Shown piece by piece: positions 41,398 through 50,508 of a stretch of DNA of 64,000 nucleotides. Position 1 is the first letter of the stretch, and every line of letters begins with the position of its first letter. Location of the stretch: assembly GCA_965248605.1 (NCBI GenBank), contig CBDFJV010000007.1, positions 186,001 through 250,000 on the forward strand, written 5' to 3'. The notes beneath the pieces were generated by a model, which saw nothing but the letters and a program-made list of their open reading frames with translations, did no database searches and was not told the DNA's origin. The position numbers and the translations under genes are program-made. This DNA is from CAUZJF01 sp965248605. Its GTDB lineage: Bacteria > Chloroflexota > Dehalococcoidia > Lucifugimonadales > CAUZJF01.

Positions 41398-43365
41398 CTA
41401 CTGGAACGGCACTGGTATCTTGCCCCCATGCCACGGGAACGCATAGCTGGGGTCGTTGGCGAACCGGCGCAGGCCAACCCCGACTCGGATTGAGGTCGAC
41501 GGCGGTAGCTCGACAGCGAAGTACTTGCCATCCAGGGGTACTCGATGGTCCCCCTTGCCATTGGCGTACCGGACCTCCGTGAACTGGTGTTCGCCGAAAG
41601 CGCCAGCCTGTACGATGAGCTTCCTGGTCTCATGCCTGCTCAGGTTCACCAGCAGGATCCCGGACCGGTCAGGCTTGAGCTCGTTGACCAGAGCGGCGAC
41701 GTCCAGCGGCAAACCGGGCCGTGCTCGGTCCGGATCGAAGTAGCGCACCGTCGCTCGCAGCAAACCGCCGTTATAGACGGTGCCGGGCGCCCCGAACATC
41801 ATCTGTGTTAGGACCTCCGTGCGTACGGGATTCGGTATCGACTGGTTATCAGCGATGATCTGAGCCTTGACGTGAGATTCGGCTCGGACAGCTTCGAGAG
41901 AGGCGATGGCTCCCTCAAGTTCGACTGTCATGGCCTTCTCCGGCCAATCGGGGAACTTGCCATCGTGATACTGGAAAAAGGCGAAAACGTCAGCAGCATG
42001 CGCGCCGGGCGTCTGAACCATACCCCAGTCCCGTACAGCGTCGCCGTCACGTACTTGTTCCATCATCTGGCGGTCCTCGTCAGACAACGAGGCGAAGTAC
42101 AGGTTGGGCAGCCACTTGCTTACCATGGGCTTGTAGTCGAACCAGCCATCGGGACCATAGCGCCAGGAGACCAGGAGCTGACCGTCGTCACGTTTTCTAG
42201 TGTTCTCGAATAGCAGCTCCATTTGCGAACGTAGCAGCTCAAGATAGCCCGCATCACCGCTGAGCAGGTGAGCGCATTCGGCAGCGATGGTCATCGATGT
42301 CAGACCGATGCTATTTCCTTTGTAGCAGTTCCAACCGTACCATCCTCCCCACCATTGGCCGTCACGGTCCTCCCCGACCTCACCGCTGGCTCCAATGTTG
42401 TCCGGCATGATGCCCTTGTTTCTGCGCATTCGGTCGAGCCAGCCCTCCGTGTACCGGAGCACCCATCTCCTGTACTTCTCATCGCCGGTATAGAGATACG
42501 CGTTGGTGACCAGGGCGGTGGCCCCGAGGTTGTGCGGAATGTCGCCTCGCATGATGATCTTGTTGAACAGGTCCACCACTTGCTTGGCTCGCTTCGTGGT
42601 CCTGTACCAGTCTGGCTCAAGCTGCTTGATCACAGGATAGAGAGTAGCGCGACAGCCCATCGGATCTGGCATCCAGTTGGGCTGCGTGGGACTGCCACCG
42701 TGAAGGAAGCCTTTGACTTGCTCGACGTTCACCTCGTAGATAGGGCCTTTGGCATCGGTGTACACCGAGCGGAACTGGTTCAGATCGGCATCGTAGTTCG
42801 GCGCCTCCGGATCTTCTCCGATCATCATCGCGGCAAAGCGCCGTGCGCGGCGGACGTTCTCTGAAACCGTGGGGTCCGCCAGGCCAAGACTGTAAAACAA
42901 TTCGTTGCCTTCGCCCATGTGATGCCAGTCGGTGATGATGCGCTGGCCCGGGATCCACGAAGGTTGCTGCCCTTGGGGCACGCCCAGGCTGTAATACTCG
43001 TTGTGGAGTTGGGGGAACAGCCAAGGGAAATGGGGGTTCCGCGTTTGGTCATCATTAGAGCGATTGATGGCGTTGTATGCCTGGAGCGCAAGGGTGAGCA
43101 CTTCCTCGCCTCCGCCCATGGCGTAGAAGAGTCCCCAGTTGTAAAACCGCTCATAGATATCGTCCACGTCGTCAGCGTAGTATGGGACGCCACCCGGGTC
43201 GGCGTATTTCTCGACGGTGAGCCGGGCCGCCTCCTCCATAATGCCAAACACGCGACGCTGGGCAAGCGCCCACGCCGGGGGCGGTGATGTCTCCGACGCC
43301 TTGATGTGCGCCATTCTTGGGACGGAGATTGATTCGGCCTTTCTCGTTTCACTTGGTTCACCCAT
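41398..43365 (-). CDS. Large protein of unknown function, six-hairpin glycosidase-like
   Basis: A 655-residue soluble protein. Regularly spaced helices and aromatic-rich turns (EVLTLALQAYNAINRSNDD, RRWVLRYTEGWLDRMRRNKG, GGWYGWNCYKGNSIGLTSMT, SGDAGYLELLRSQMELLFEN) suggest an (alpha/alpha)6 toroid as in several glycosidase families. A C-terminal beta-sandwich of about 130 residues follows. No signal peptide is seen. GAGGAG precedes the ATG; a shorter start at MAHIKAS is possible. Neighbouring Gfo/Idh and propeller proteins support a carbohydrate role. I do not recognise a named family. Confidence 0.65.
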   Translation of the reverse strand: MGEPSETRKAESISVPRMAHIKASETSPPPAWALAQRRVFGIMEEAARLTVEKYADPGGVPYYADDVDDIYERFYNWGLFYAMGGGEEVLTLALQAYNAINRSNDDQTRNPHFPWLFPQLHNEYYSLGVPQGQQPSWIPGQRIITDWHHMGEGNELFYSLGLADPTVSENVRRARRFAAMMIGEDPEAPNYDADLNQFRSVYTDAKGPIYEVNVEQVKGFLHGGSPTQPNWMPDPMGCRATLYPVIKQLEPDWYRTTKRAKQVVDLFNKIIMRGDIPHNLGATALVTNAYLYTGDEKYRRWVLRYTEGWLDRMRRNKGIMPDNIGASGEVGEDRDGQWWGGWYGWNCYKGNSIGLTSMTIAAECAHLLSGDAGYLELLRSQMELLFENTRKRDDGQLLVSWRYGPDGWFDYKPMVSKWLPNLYFASLSDEDRQMMEQVRDGDAVRDWGMVQTPGAHAADVFAFFQYHDGKFPDWPEKAMTVELEGAIASLEAVRAESHVKAQIIADNQSIPNPVRTEVLTQMMFGAPGTVYNGGLLRATVRYFDPDRARPGLPLDVAALVNELKPDRSGILLVNLSRHETRKLIVQAGAFGEHQFTEVRYANGKGDHRVPLDGKYFAVELPPSTSIRVGVGLRRFANDPSYAFPWHGGKIPVPFQ

Positions 43366-43751
43366 AGCGTTGCTCCTCGAAGCGCGGGGCTTGGTTGGCC
43401 GGCCGGCGTAGCGGCTGAAGTTCGATCAGGACCAGCTATCCCCACGGAATCCCGATAGAGTACCCTGTCTAGCCTACTCAGTACAGACGCGTCTACTACC
43501 GGAAAATGGTCACCTATCCGCCAACCACCAGGCACACGATGGACCTGTACCCTCTACTCAACCCCCAGAACGGCCACGTCGCCCGAGGACAGCTGATCGC
43601 TGCGGGACCCGACTTACCCGTCGCGACCAGAGACAACCTCTTGAGGTACCGAATCACCTGGGACCACACTCGACGATGAAACGCTTGCCCGAACCGTACC
43701 CCACACCCTGTACCCCGTACCCAGCCCCCGACAGTGACTGGAGCAACGCTA
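43366..43751. other. Divergent intergenic region with the right copy of the long inverted repeat
   Basis: This 386-bp region contains the repeat at 43443-43496. Just beyond it ATG 43507 opens a 57-codon plus-strand frame without recognised features, which may be noise. No other structure is seen. Confidence 0.4.
43443..43496. repeat. Right copy of the 54-bp long-range inverted repeat
   Basis: The inverse of 35345-35398 with one mismatch. The similarity extends a few bases to GAAAATGG, mirroring the nucleotidyltransferase start codon region of the left copy. Confidence 0.8.
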
Positions 43752-45170
43752 ATGGCAACCAGGACTCTCTTCGTAGACGACGAAGACATCGTCTCGCAGC
43801 GCGGCCTAGATCGCGTTGTTCACGCTGCCGAGAAGCACGACGGTAATCCTGTCCTCTCGGCCGATATGTATTGGGAGGGGGAACGCGTCATTCTCGGCGG
43901 AACGGTGCTGAAAGAGGAGTCCGGGTTCCGAATGTGGTACCAGAGCCCGCCAGGCGGCGGCTTGAAGGGATGGCAGAACCTCTATGCCGACAGTCAGGAC
44001 GGCATCCACTGGAACAGGCCTGTTCTTAAGCAATTCCAAGATTTCAAGGGCAGTTTCGAGAACAACATCTATCCCACTCGCCACGCTGTACGATCAGGGT
44101 TCACCGGTCCTGCGAACCGTAAGCTAGACCACAATCAGAGCGTGCTCTGTACCCCTCGCTTGGGCGCGGGGCGCCGGTACACGATGCTGTCATTCGGTGG
44201 AGGCCATATGCCAATAGTGCCGTACGACGGCACAGGATTGGCCTTTTCCGAAGATGGACTTCACTGGACGGACGGGCCGGACGAGCCCGTCATACCAGGT
44301 TTCGGCGACGTCGCATGGTTTACATACGACGACCTATCCGACAAGTTTCGAGGGACCGTAAAAACGTACCTGTCGGTCCGCGGCCACGCAAGGCGTTCCG
44401 TCATGTACACAGAGAGCGACGACGCGATTGACTGGACCTTGCCGCGGCCGGCAGTCCTGCCCGACGAACAGGACGACCAGTGGGCCGAAGGGAACAAGGA
44501 CCACTTCACCCAGTTCTACGGTATGCCTCTGGTTCGATACGAGTCCAGGATCTTCGGCCTGCTCCAGGTCTTCAAATGCATCGACGGCGCGAAGTCCCGT
44601 GAAGGGTATATCGACGTACAGCTAGTATCCAGTCGCGACGGGCAGCGGTGGCATCGCGTCGGAGACCGGAGGCCAATCGTTGAACGCGGAGAGCAAGGTA
44701 CTTGGGACTGGGGGATCGTTCAGACGGGTAACTCGTTGGTCGTCGATGGAGACGTCGTGCGGGTCTATTACACGGGATCGCGTCAGAGTCACGCTGACAA
44801 GGGCAAGAAGGGTAACCAGACCTGGCAGGCCATTGGGATGGCAACGTGGCCCCGGGACCGTATCGTCGGGCTTCGCGGAGATGCGGAGGGGGGTGAACTC
44901 GTGGTCAAGCTTGAGGGCTCAGGCAAGGACATCCATGTCAATGCGAACGCAAATCGAGGTTCGGTAGTCGCCGAAGTTCAGAGACCCGGCGGAGCGGTAG
45001 TCAAGGGGTTCGAACATGCGAGCTGCCAGCCGCTGAAGGAGGACACCCTCGACCATGTTCTGCGCTGGCGAGACGACCCGACCCTTCCAGCCGGTGAGGA
45101 GCCTTTTCAGATGGCACTGAGGATTGCCGACTCAGAGATATTCTCACTGTGGCAGGGGCTTTGCACTTAA
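43752..45170 (+). CDS. Beta-propeller glycosidase-like protein (paralogue 1), 3' end altered by a MITE
   Basis: A 472-residue protein whose first 370 residues look like a five-bladed propeller of the GH32/GH43/GH68 type (LYADSQDGIHWNRPVL, LAFSEDGLHWTDGPDEPVIP, VQLVSSRDGQRWHRVGDRRP). A C-terminal beta-sandwich follows (GGELVVKLEGSGKDIHVNAN). It is related to the three tandem proteins at 50.5-54.8 kb. The ATG at 43752 follows a GGAG. The last five residues (QGLCT) come from MITE family 2 copy B; without the insertion the frame would read FSLWLE and stop, close to the paralogues' DSHLYSF ending. Confidence 0.75.
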   Translation: MATRTLFVDDEDIVSQRGLDRVVHAAEKHDGNPVLSADMYWEGERVILGGTVLKEESGFRMWYQSPPGGGLKGWQNLYADSQDGIHWNRPVLKQFQDFKGSFENNIYPTRHAVRSGFTGPANRKLDHNQSVLCTPRLGAGRRYTMLSFGGGHMPIVPYDGTGLAFSEDGLHWTDGPDEPVIPGFGDVAWFTYDDLSDKFRGTVKTYLSVRGHARRSVMYTESDDAIDWTLPRPAVLPDEQDDQWAEGNKDHFTQFYGMPLVRYESRIFGLLQVFKCIDGAKSREGYIDVQLVSSRDGQRWHRVGDRRPIVERGEQGTWDWGIVQTGNSLVVDGDVVRVYYTGSRQSHADKGKKGNQTWQAIGMATWPRDRIVGLRGDAEGGELVVKLEGSGKDIHVNANANRGSVVAEVQRPGGAVVKGFEHASCQPLKEDTLDHVLRWRDDPTLPAGEEPFQMALRIADSEIFSLWQGLCT

Positions 45171-45875
45171 AGTGCCCCGAACCGTCACTGTCCTCGACGA
45201 GCTAAGGAGGGTGGATTCGAAAGCTCCGTTCGTGGTGAGCGGTGGTATGTCCGCCAAAGCGGATCGTACCCACGTAAGTAACTGCGTTGCCTCCACACGT
45301 AGGGGCGTCCCGATGCCGCATCGGGACATGCGCCCGTCTGCCCATCATCGCCTCAAACATTCGCGGAGCAGTTACTTGAAAGCATCGGTATGTCCGTAGG
45401 GCGGACCGAATCTAGGCGAGTAACTATTTGACCAGTCACTCGATAGCCCACCGAACCGCTCGTGGGGTCCGGCTCTGTCCCCCCTTTGAAAAGGGGGGTT
45501 GGGGGGATTTGACCCACGGTAATTAGATACAACCGCAAGCTGAAAGTGAGCAATCATATAGGTCCACGGGGCGGACAAAACGTATGAACGCAACTCGCCT
45601 TGCGGCATGCGTAGGGGCAGTGCCCCCGTGCCTGCCCTGGCGCTCCCGCAAGGCCCTCAAAAACCGAACAGTTACTCGATAGCATCGGTATGTCCGTAGG
45701 CCGGACCGAATCTAGGCGAGTAACTATTTGACCAGTGCTCGATGGTTTCCCCCCTTTGAAAAGGGGGTTAGGGGGATTTAGCTCTGTCAAACGACTCGTC
45801 GGAAGCCCGTGAAAAAGAGCAGTTACTCGATAGCCCGTCGAACCACGGCCCTGCAAAGCGACTTTTGGTGCAAAC
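45155..45875. mobile_element. MITE family 2, copy B (721 bp, expanded form)
   Basis: Bounded by GGCTTTGCACTTAAAGTG on the left and CGACTTTTGGTGCAAACC on the right. The direct repeat CACTGTGGC lies at 45146-45154 and 45876-45884. Compared with copy A, a large module sits between TTCGTGGTGAGC and GTCGAACCACGG. Inside, a 56-bp unit starting AGCATCGGTATGTCCGTAG occurs at 45381 and 45681. The 300-bp interval holds the DUF559 5' relic and the CAACTCGC module. A GTAGGGGC hairpin with core GTCCCGATGC lies at about 45299-45327. No gene is present. Confidence 0.85.
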
Positions 45876-45943
45876 CACTGTGGCTGGAGTGAGCACGGTC
45901 AATGGGCGCTCGCTAGCCTGGTTGGACACCCCAGCTGCTGTAT

Positions 45944-47464
45944 CTAGCCATCGGCCTCGATCATTCTTACGAGCATTTGCAACCACGACACGACATGTTG
46001 GGTATCCCGGCTCCGGGCGGACAAATTTTCCCACGATTCGGAAAAATAGGACTCGAAGGAAGCCACCACGTCAGGCTCGTCTATGGAGTAAGCGAGATCC
46101 GCTACGGCCTTTCCGGGCCGAACCATTGAAATCAATACCCCTCTGTTGTTCATGACCGCCCAGCTACGGATAGTGTCCCCGTTGGCATGAGGCAGAACTT
46201 GATCGAACTTAGGAGACTCGTTATCGTCCACTAGAGCGATTTTGAAATTGTCGTGCCCGTATTCTGTCATCAGCCCAATTGCGTTCTTTAAACGGACGAT
46301 CCTGTCTCCAGGGTAGTCCGGGTGACCGTAGCTGGGCAGGAAGTCAGCTGGCAGGCCGGTTCTTGCCCAGTGATGTATGGAACGAGTTCGGGCGATTTGC
46401 AGGAAACGGCAGCTTGCGAGATGGTCTCGGAACGCTATAGCACTCCGTCGTTGTGTCTCCGCTATCCGTTCGTCATCCCCCTGCTTACCAGTGAAGCCAC
46501 GTACGTACGATTGATACCAGGCCGCATCCGCTTCGTAATCCGATGGTGAAAGCGTTTCGCTGCCGAGGTGTGGGTTTACGAGCATTCGGTCCCCCGGCAA
46601 CTCCTCAAGGCGAGTTATTGCGTCCCGCTGCTCAGGGTCCCTTCGGGAGTAGGTCTTCAGAACAGGGTAACCCGCAGCAATCTTCGACTCAAAATGATCG
46701 ACGAGAGCCTGAGGGGGTCCATCTTGGAACAACAGGGCAGAATCCGGGCCGTTTTCGGGTTTTGTATTCACCAGGACCAGCGCCCCAATGCCCGAAACGC
46801 AGACCATTGGAAAGTGCGACCGGTCTGCACCATCGTCACGCTCTCGGGTCAGGTAATATCCTCCCTCGACGCCAACAAGGTTGAGTATATTGCGGCTAAT
46901 CATAGTGCTCGTTTCGTCGCCGACGAAACGCTTTCGAATCAGTTGGTGGACCTGCCATCGTTGGCCAAGCGCGGCCTTCAGACCCTGTCGAAAACCCAGC
47001 ACGAGTCCCGGATAGTCGGATCTGTACTCATCCCAGTCCAACCCCTCCACGAGTATTCGGCTACCTGCGCCCTCGGATTGGGCCGCCGACTCTACAAGCT
47101 GGTTGGCGGCAGAAAGCACCTGCCGTTGACCGCGGATCTCTTTCACTTGGCGGTAACCAACCCCACCGCCGGGCCGAACGGGCTGCGATGCCGGCCTGTC
47201 CGCCTGCGGCTCCATTCCAGAATAGGAGCTGTTCTTGGACCTCACGAGGTACAGGAACTCGGCCGACGGCATTCCGAGTGCTTTGGCGTATCTCTCTAAG
47301 AATTCCCGGGAGGGCACTAGGCTACCCACCTCTACGCCCGAGATGTAGGAAGGGTGATAGCCCATCTCTCGTGCGATGGACTTGATCTGGATTCCCCTAC
47401 CCCGCCGTTCCTTGCGCAGCGGCGAACCCGAATCCACTTCTTTGCGGGCCAATGCCTGCTCCAA
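45944..47464 (-). CDS. XRE-type HTH protein with a large uncharacterised C-terminal region
   Basis: A 506-residue protein. The N-terminus is an XRE-like helix-turn-helix (IQIKSIAREMGYHPSYISGV, LERYAKALGMP; about 20-75). A basic linker and about 380 residues of unassigned sequence follow, with a TMISRNILNLVGVEGGYYLT segment, EGGYY near the middle, and conserved-looking blocks FPMVCVSGIGALVLVNTKPE, FKIALVDDNESPKFDQVLPH and WAVMNNRGVLISM. The C-terminal part may sense a ligand or bear an enzyme fold; I do not recognise it. It is monocistronic, with MITE family 2 copy B downstream and MITE family 1 copy 3 upstream of its start. Confidence 0.75.
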   Translation of the reverse strand: MEQALARKEVDSGSPLRKERRGRGIQIKSIAREMGYHPSYISGVEVGSLVPSREFLERYAKALGMPSAEFLYLVRSKNSSYSGMEPQADRPASQPVRPGGGVGYRQVKEIRGQRQVLSAANQLVESAAQSEGAGSRILVEGLDWDEYRSDYPGLVLGFRQGLKAALGQRWQVHQLIRKRFVGDETSTMISRNILNLVGVEGGYYLTRERDDGADRSHFPMVCVSGIGALVLVNTKPENGPDSALLFQDGPPQALVDHFESKIAAGYPVLKTYSRRDPEQRDAITRLEELPGDRMLVNPHLGSETLSPSDYEADAAWYQSYVRGFTGKQGDDERIAETQRRSAIAFRDHLASCRFLQIARTRSIHHWARTGLPADFLPSYGHPDYPGDRIVRLKNAIGLMTEYGHDNFKIALVDDNESPKFDQVLPHANGDTIRSWAVMNNRGVLISMVRPGKAVADLAYSIDEPDVVASFESYFSESWENLSARSRDTQHVVSWLQMLVRMIEADG

Positions 47465-48065
47465 TCTAATTACTTAAAAGAAACCTCACACTGGCGATGG
47501 CGGTTGACGTTGTTGTCGAACCGGCTGTAACGTCGCTCAAGCTCCATAGTAGGCAATTCGAAGTCTCGTGACAACCGGGCGCCTGCCCCTAGTAGACCGA
47601 AATCTTTGAAATGAGGGGTAGCCGAGATTGGCGTGCTACGACGACAGGGCGGGTTTCAAACCCGCCCCTACCAAGCCGTAACCTCAGAACCCTTCAATAC
47701 TAGGATGTTGGACCACTAGTATGCGAGGCAAATGCATCCGTGCTCCCCGTACGAGTAACAGGTACTCGCCGGATTCCTAGTCGAATGGGAGGGCGATGAT
47801 AGAGCGGAAGCTCAACCGAAACCGACCCGAATCAAACCGGGGGGCTCAGGCCAGTTTGATTCCATTCACTTGCAGGCAAGCCCCTAGAGCCAACCCGATC
47901 TGCGTTCCGCGCTTGTCTCGTCACACAGACGCCGTTCGCGTTCAAGGGGCTTGTCTGCTACTCTGACTGCGCCACTAATTCAACTCAGACTCAGTACAAA
48001 CACGATCGGTGACGAATTGACGGATTGGCCGCTTCGCTTCCGTAATCACGAATTGGAGGAGACGG
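47465..48065. other. Divergent intergenic region with a MITE, no gene
   Basis: This 601-bp region lies between the HTH gene and the binding lipoprotein gene. It contains MITE family 1 copy 3. The rest includes no recognised gene. Promoters for both neighbours should lie here, but none is clear. Confidence 0.4.
47592..47716 (+). mobile_element. MITE family 1, copy 3 (125 bp, intergenic)
   Basis: Identical to copy 1 in sequence and orientation. TA duplications lie at 47590-47591 and 47717-47718. It lies 127 bp upstream of the HTH gene start and could affect that promoter. Confidence 0.9.
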
Positions 48066-50408
48066 ATGAAGTCAGATCGACCGATGTATAGGCTGATTTT
48101 AGCGATCGCAGCGGCGCTCGCCCTTGTGGCGGCTGTTGCCTGTGGTGGCGCTGACGATGAGGAAGAGCCGACAACGGCCGCGACCGACACAACGGTCCCG
48201 GATACTACGGTGCCCGATGTGCCGGCAGCGACGGAGAAGATGGACGATTCGACCGCGATGGCGGACGATGACTTGGGGTATGTGGCGTGGACGGCGCCGA
48301 CCTACGGCCCTGGAGAGATCCCGACGACCTTCTACGACGGGCCTCGGCCGACCAAATTCATCGAGTCGCCCAAGTTCGCCGATATGGTAAAGAAGGGCCT
48401 GCCATGCGGGACGTTCCACGGGCCCGCCGTGTCGCCGTCGGTTGACGGCGGCCCCGCCCCGTGCCCGGCGTTGGAGAACCGTCTGCCTGCACCGACGGAC
48501 GTGCTTGTGATGGCGCCGCCCTACGAGATCGGCGTACACGGTGGCACGAAGCATTACACCGCAACAGGTGGACAGGTCGTGGCGGACCTTTCATCCCAGG
48601 GGATGTTCGACGGACTGAATGCTCGCGTCGGCAAGTCCCTGGAACTCAGTGACGACAACCGTACCTACACGATAACGTTGCGTGAGGGCTGGAAGTGGAG
48701 TGACGGTAAGCCGCTGGACATTGAGGACTTCAGGGTTGCCTGGGAGGAATTCAACTACAACCTTGAGCTCCACCCTGACGGGATCAGCACTCCTCAGAAG
48801 GACAACATAACTGGCAATCCGCCAAGCTTCACGTTAATAAACGACTCGAGCTGGTCCATTACGTACGACACCCCGAACGTCACCCTGATGGGCAAGTGGA
48901 GTTTCCGGCCGTGCTGGGGTTGCCGCGGTGGATGGACAATGGTGCACGCGCCCTTCTTCTTGCAGTTCCACCCGAAGTTCGCCGACCCCGCGGACCTCAA
49001 AGAACAGCAGGAGTACTGGGGAGTTGACGATTGGACGAAGGTGGTGTTCCGGTTCCACCCTGAGTTTGGCCAGGCTATACCAGTGCTCGGTAACTTCGCG
49101 ACGCCGGTCAGTGACTGGCGGGTAGGCTGGGGCACGAAGTGCTCCGCCTGCCCTGCAGGGCAGTTTGGAACTACACATCCATTTACCCTTGCTAACCCGT
49201 ACTTTGGCGCAGTCGACCCCCACGGCCAGCAGCTTCCCTACCTGGATGGAGCAGAGACGTCGATCGTAGAGGACAGGGATGTCGAGGTCTTCCGGATGTT
49301 GGCCGGTGAGTCCGATGGCCCCCGGTGCTGTTGGGGCACCGATGTGCTGCCGCTGTGGCACGAGAACATGGAGAGGGCCAACATCAGTATCTTCGGCTGG
49401 GTTAACCCGTACCCGGGCACCGACGCCGTCTATTACTGGCACCAGGACTACACGGAAGACGCCGAGTGGGGCCGTCTGGTGCGCACCCTGGACTTCAGGC
49501 GTGCCATGAGCCTGGCGGTTGACCGGGAGACCATCAACGAAGGCGCATACTCCGGTCTGGGAACGGTGCAGCAAATGGTGCCGCACCCGAGCCTGCCGTA
49601 CCACCCGGGTGCCGAGTGGGCGTCCTTCGAACTCGGCCCCGACAAAGACGCCGCCCGGGCCCTGTTCAAAAAGATGGGCTACGAAGACAAAGACGGGGAT
49701 GGCTGGCTCGACAGGCTGGATGGGACGGGCCCGCTGGAGCTCGACATGAGAAGCCAGACCCAGGCCGCGGAGCATCACGCTATCGCCGAGTTCGTTAAGA
49801 ATGACTGGGAGGCGATAGGAATCAAGGTGAAGCTGAGCCTGGTCGACAGCAACCATGGTGAAATCACTGACGGTACGGCGTTCCTCGGAGGGCCGCATTT
49901 ACCCGACCGTGAGTGGACGAACAACCGGGCGTCGTGGTCCATCGTCCGGCATAACGTCAGCTTCTCCCTCAAAAGCTCCACGTACTACTACAAAGGCGGC
50001 GAAGAAGGCTGGGCGCCCTCAGGTTCTGACCCCGATTACACGGACGTCTACGGGAACATGGCCCCCGAAGGCACCTATCCCTCGGATATCCAGGGCACCT
50101 TCATCACGCTGCAAGAACTGCACCGCCAGGCCCGGCAGCTCGGTGAGTTCGATCCGCGCAGGATCGATATGGGGAAGGAGTTCTACAGGATCGTAATCGA
50201 GAACCACTACAACTTGAACATCGTGGCCTTCAAGCCAAACGTCGGCTACGTGCGCACCAACCTTCGTAACTGGCGTCAGGAGAGCGCCTCAAGACCCGGC
50301 TACGGACACAACAACGAGCTGCATTTCTTCGAGGACGGGCTCGACAACGCAAATAACCCGGGAAACCGGTCGAAGAAGTACAAGGACTGGAGCTTCGCGC
50401 TTCAGTAG
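48066..50408 (+). CDS. ABC-transporter substrate-binding lipoprotein (SBP_bac_5 family)
   Basis: A 780-residue extracytoplasmic binding lipoprotein: signal with lipobox LVAAVACGG (Cys26), a Thr/Asp-rich linker to about 75, then an oligopeptide/nickel/sugar-type SBP_bac_5 fold. Markers are EGWKWSDGKPLDIEDFRVAW, LDFRRAMSLAVDRETINEGA and KDAARALFKKMGYEDKDGDG. It is longer than usual (500-600), with an unusual Cys-containing insert CWGCRGGWTMVH and CSACPAGQ. GGAGGAG precedes the ATG. No permease or ATPase gene is adjacent; it is followed by a terminator and glycosidase-like genes, so a saccharide or glycopeptide ligand is plausible but unproven. Confidence 0.9.
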   Translation: MKSDRPMYRLILAIAAALALVAAVACGGADDEEEPTTAATDTTVPDTTVPDVPAATEKMDDSTAMADDDLGYVAWTAPTYGPGEIPTTFYDGPRPTKFIESPKFADMVKKGLPCGTFHGPAVSPSVDGGPAPCPALENRLPAPTDVLVMAPPYEIGVHGGTKHYTATGGQVVADLSSQGMFDGLNARVGKSLELSDDNRTYTITLREGWKWSDGKPLDIEDFRVAWEEFNYNLELHPDGISTPQKDNITGNPPSFTLINDSSWSITYDTPNVTLMGKWSFRPCWGCRGGWTMVHAPFFLQFHPKFADPADLKEQQEYWGVDDWTKVVFRFHPEFGQAIPVLGNFATPVSDWRVGWGTKCSACPAGQFGTTHPFTLANPYFGAVDPHGQQLPYLDGAETSIVEDRDVEVFRMLAGESDGPRCCWGTDVLPLWHENMERANISIFGWVNPYPGTDAVYYWHQDYTEDAEWGRLVRTLDFRRAMSLAVDRETINEGAYSGLGTVQQMVPHPSLPYHPGAEWASFELGPDKDAARALFKKMGYEDKDGDGWLDRLDGTGPLELDMRSQTQAAEHHAIAEFVKNDWEAIGIKVKLSLVDSNHGEITDGTAFLGGPHLPDREWTNNRASWSIVRHNVSFSLKSSTYYYKGGEEGWAPSGSDPDYTDVYGNMAPEGTYPSDIQGTFITLQELHRQARQLGEFDPRRIDMGKEFYRIVIENHYNLNIVAFKPNVGYVRTNLRNWRQESASRPGYGHNNELHFFEDGLDNANNPGNRSKKYKDWSFALQ

Positions 50409-50438
50409 AGCTAGGTCGACAAGGTAACGTACAAATTG

Positions 50439-50476
50439 CGTGGCCCGGGTCGAACATCCGGGCCACGTTTTTTTTT
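50439..50476 (+). terminator. Rho-independent terminator after the binding lipoprotein gene
   Basis: A perfect 10-bp stem CGTGGCCCGG / CCGGGCCACG (50439-50448 and 50458-50467) is followed by a run of nine T. It should end the lipoprotein transcript and separate it from the glycosidase-like operon. Confidence 0.9.
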
Positions 50477-50508
50477 CGATGAGAATTCGCTAGGCCGGAG
50501 GATGCCAG

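Noticed and set aside
43507..43680. 57-codon ORF beginning at the edge of the long inverted repeat
   Set aside because: No ribosome site or family resemblance; it probably opens by chance beside the duplicated start-codon region.
48066..50408. Complete ABC importer operon around the binding lipoprotein
   Set aside because: No permease or ATPase gene occurs on either side, and a strong terminator follows the gene.
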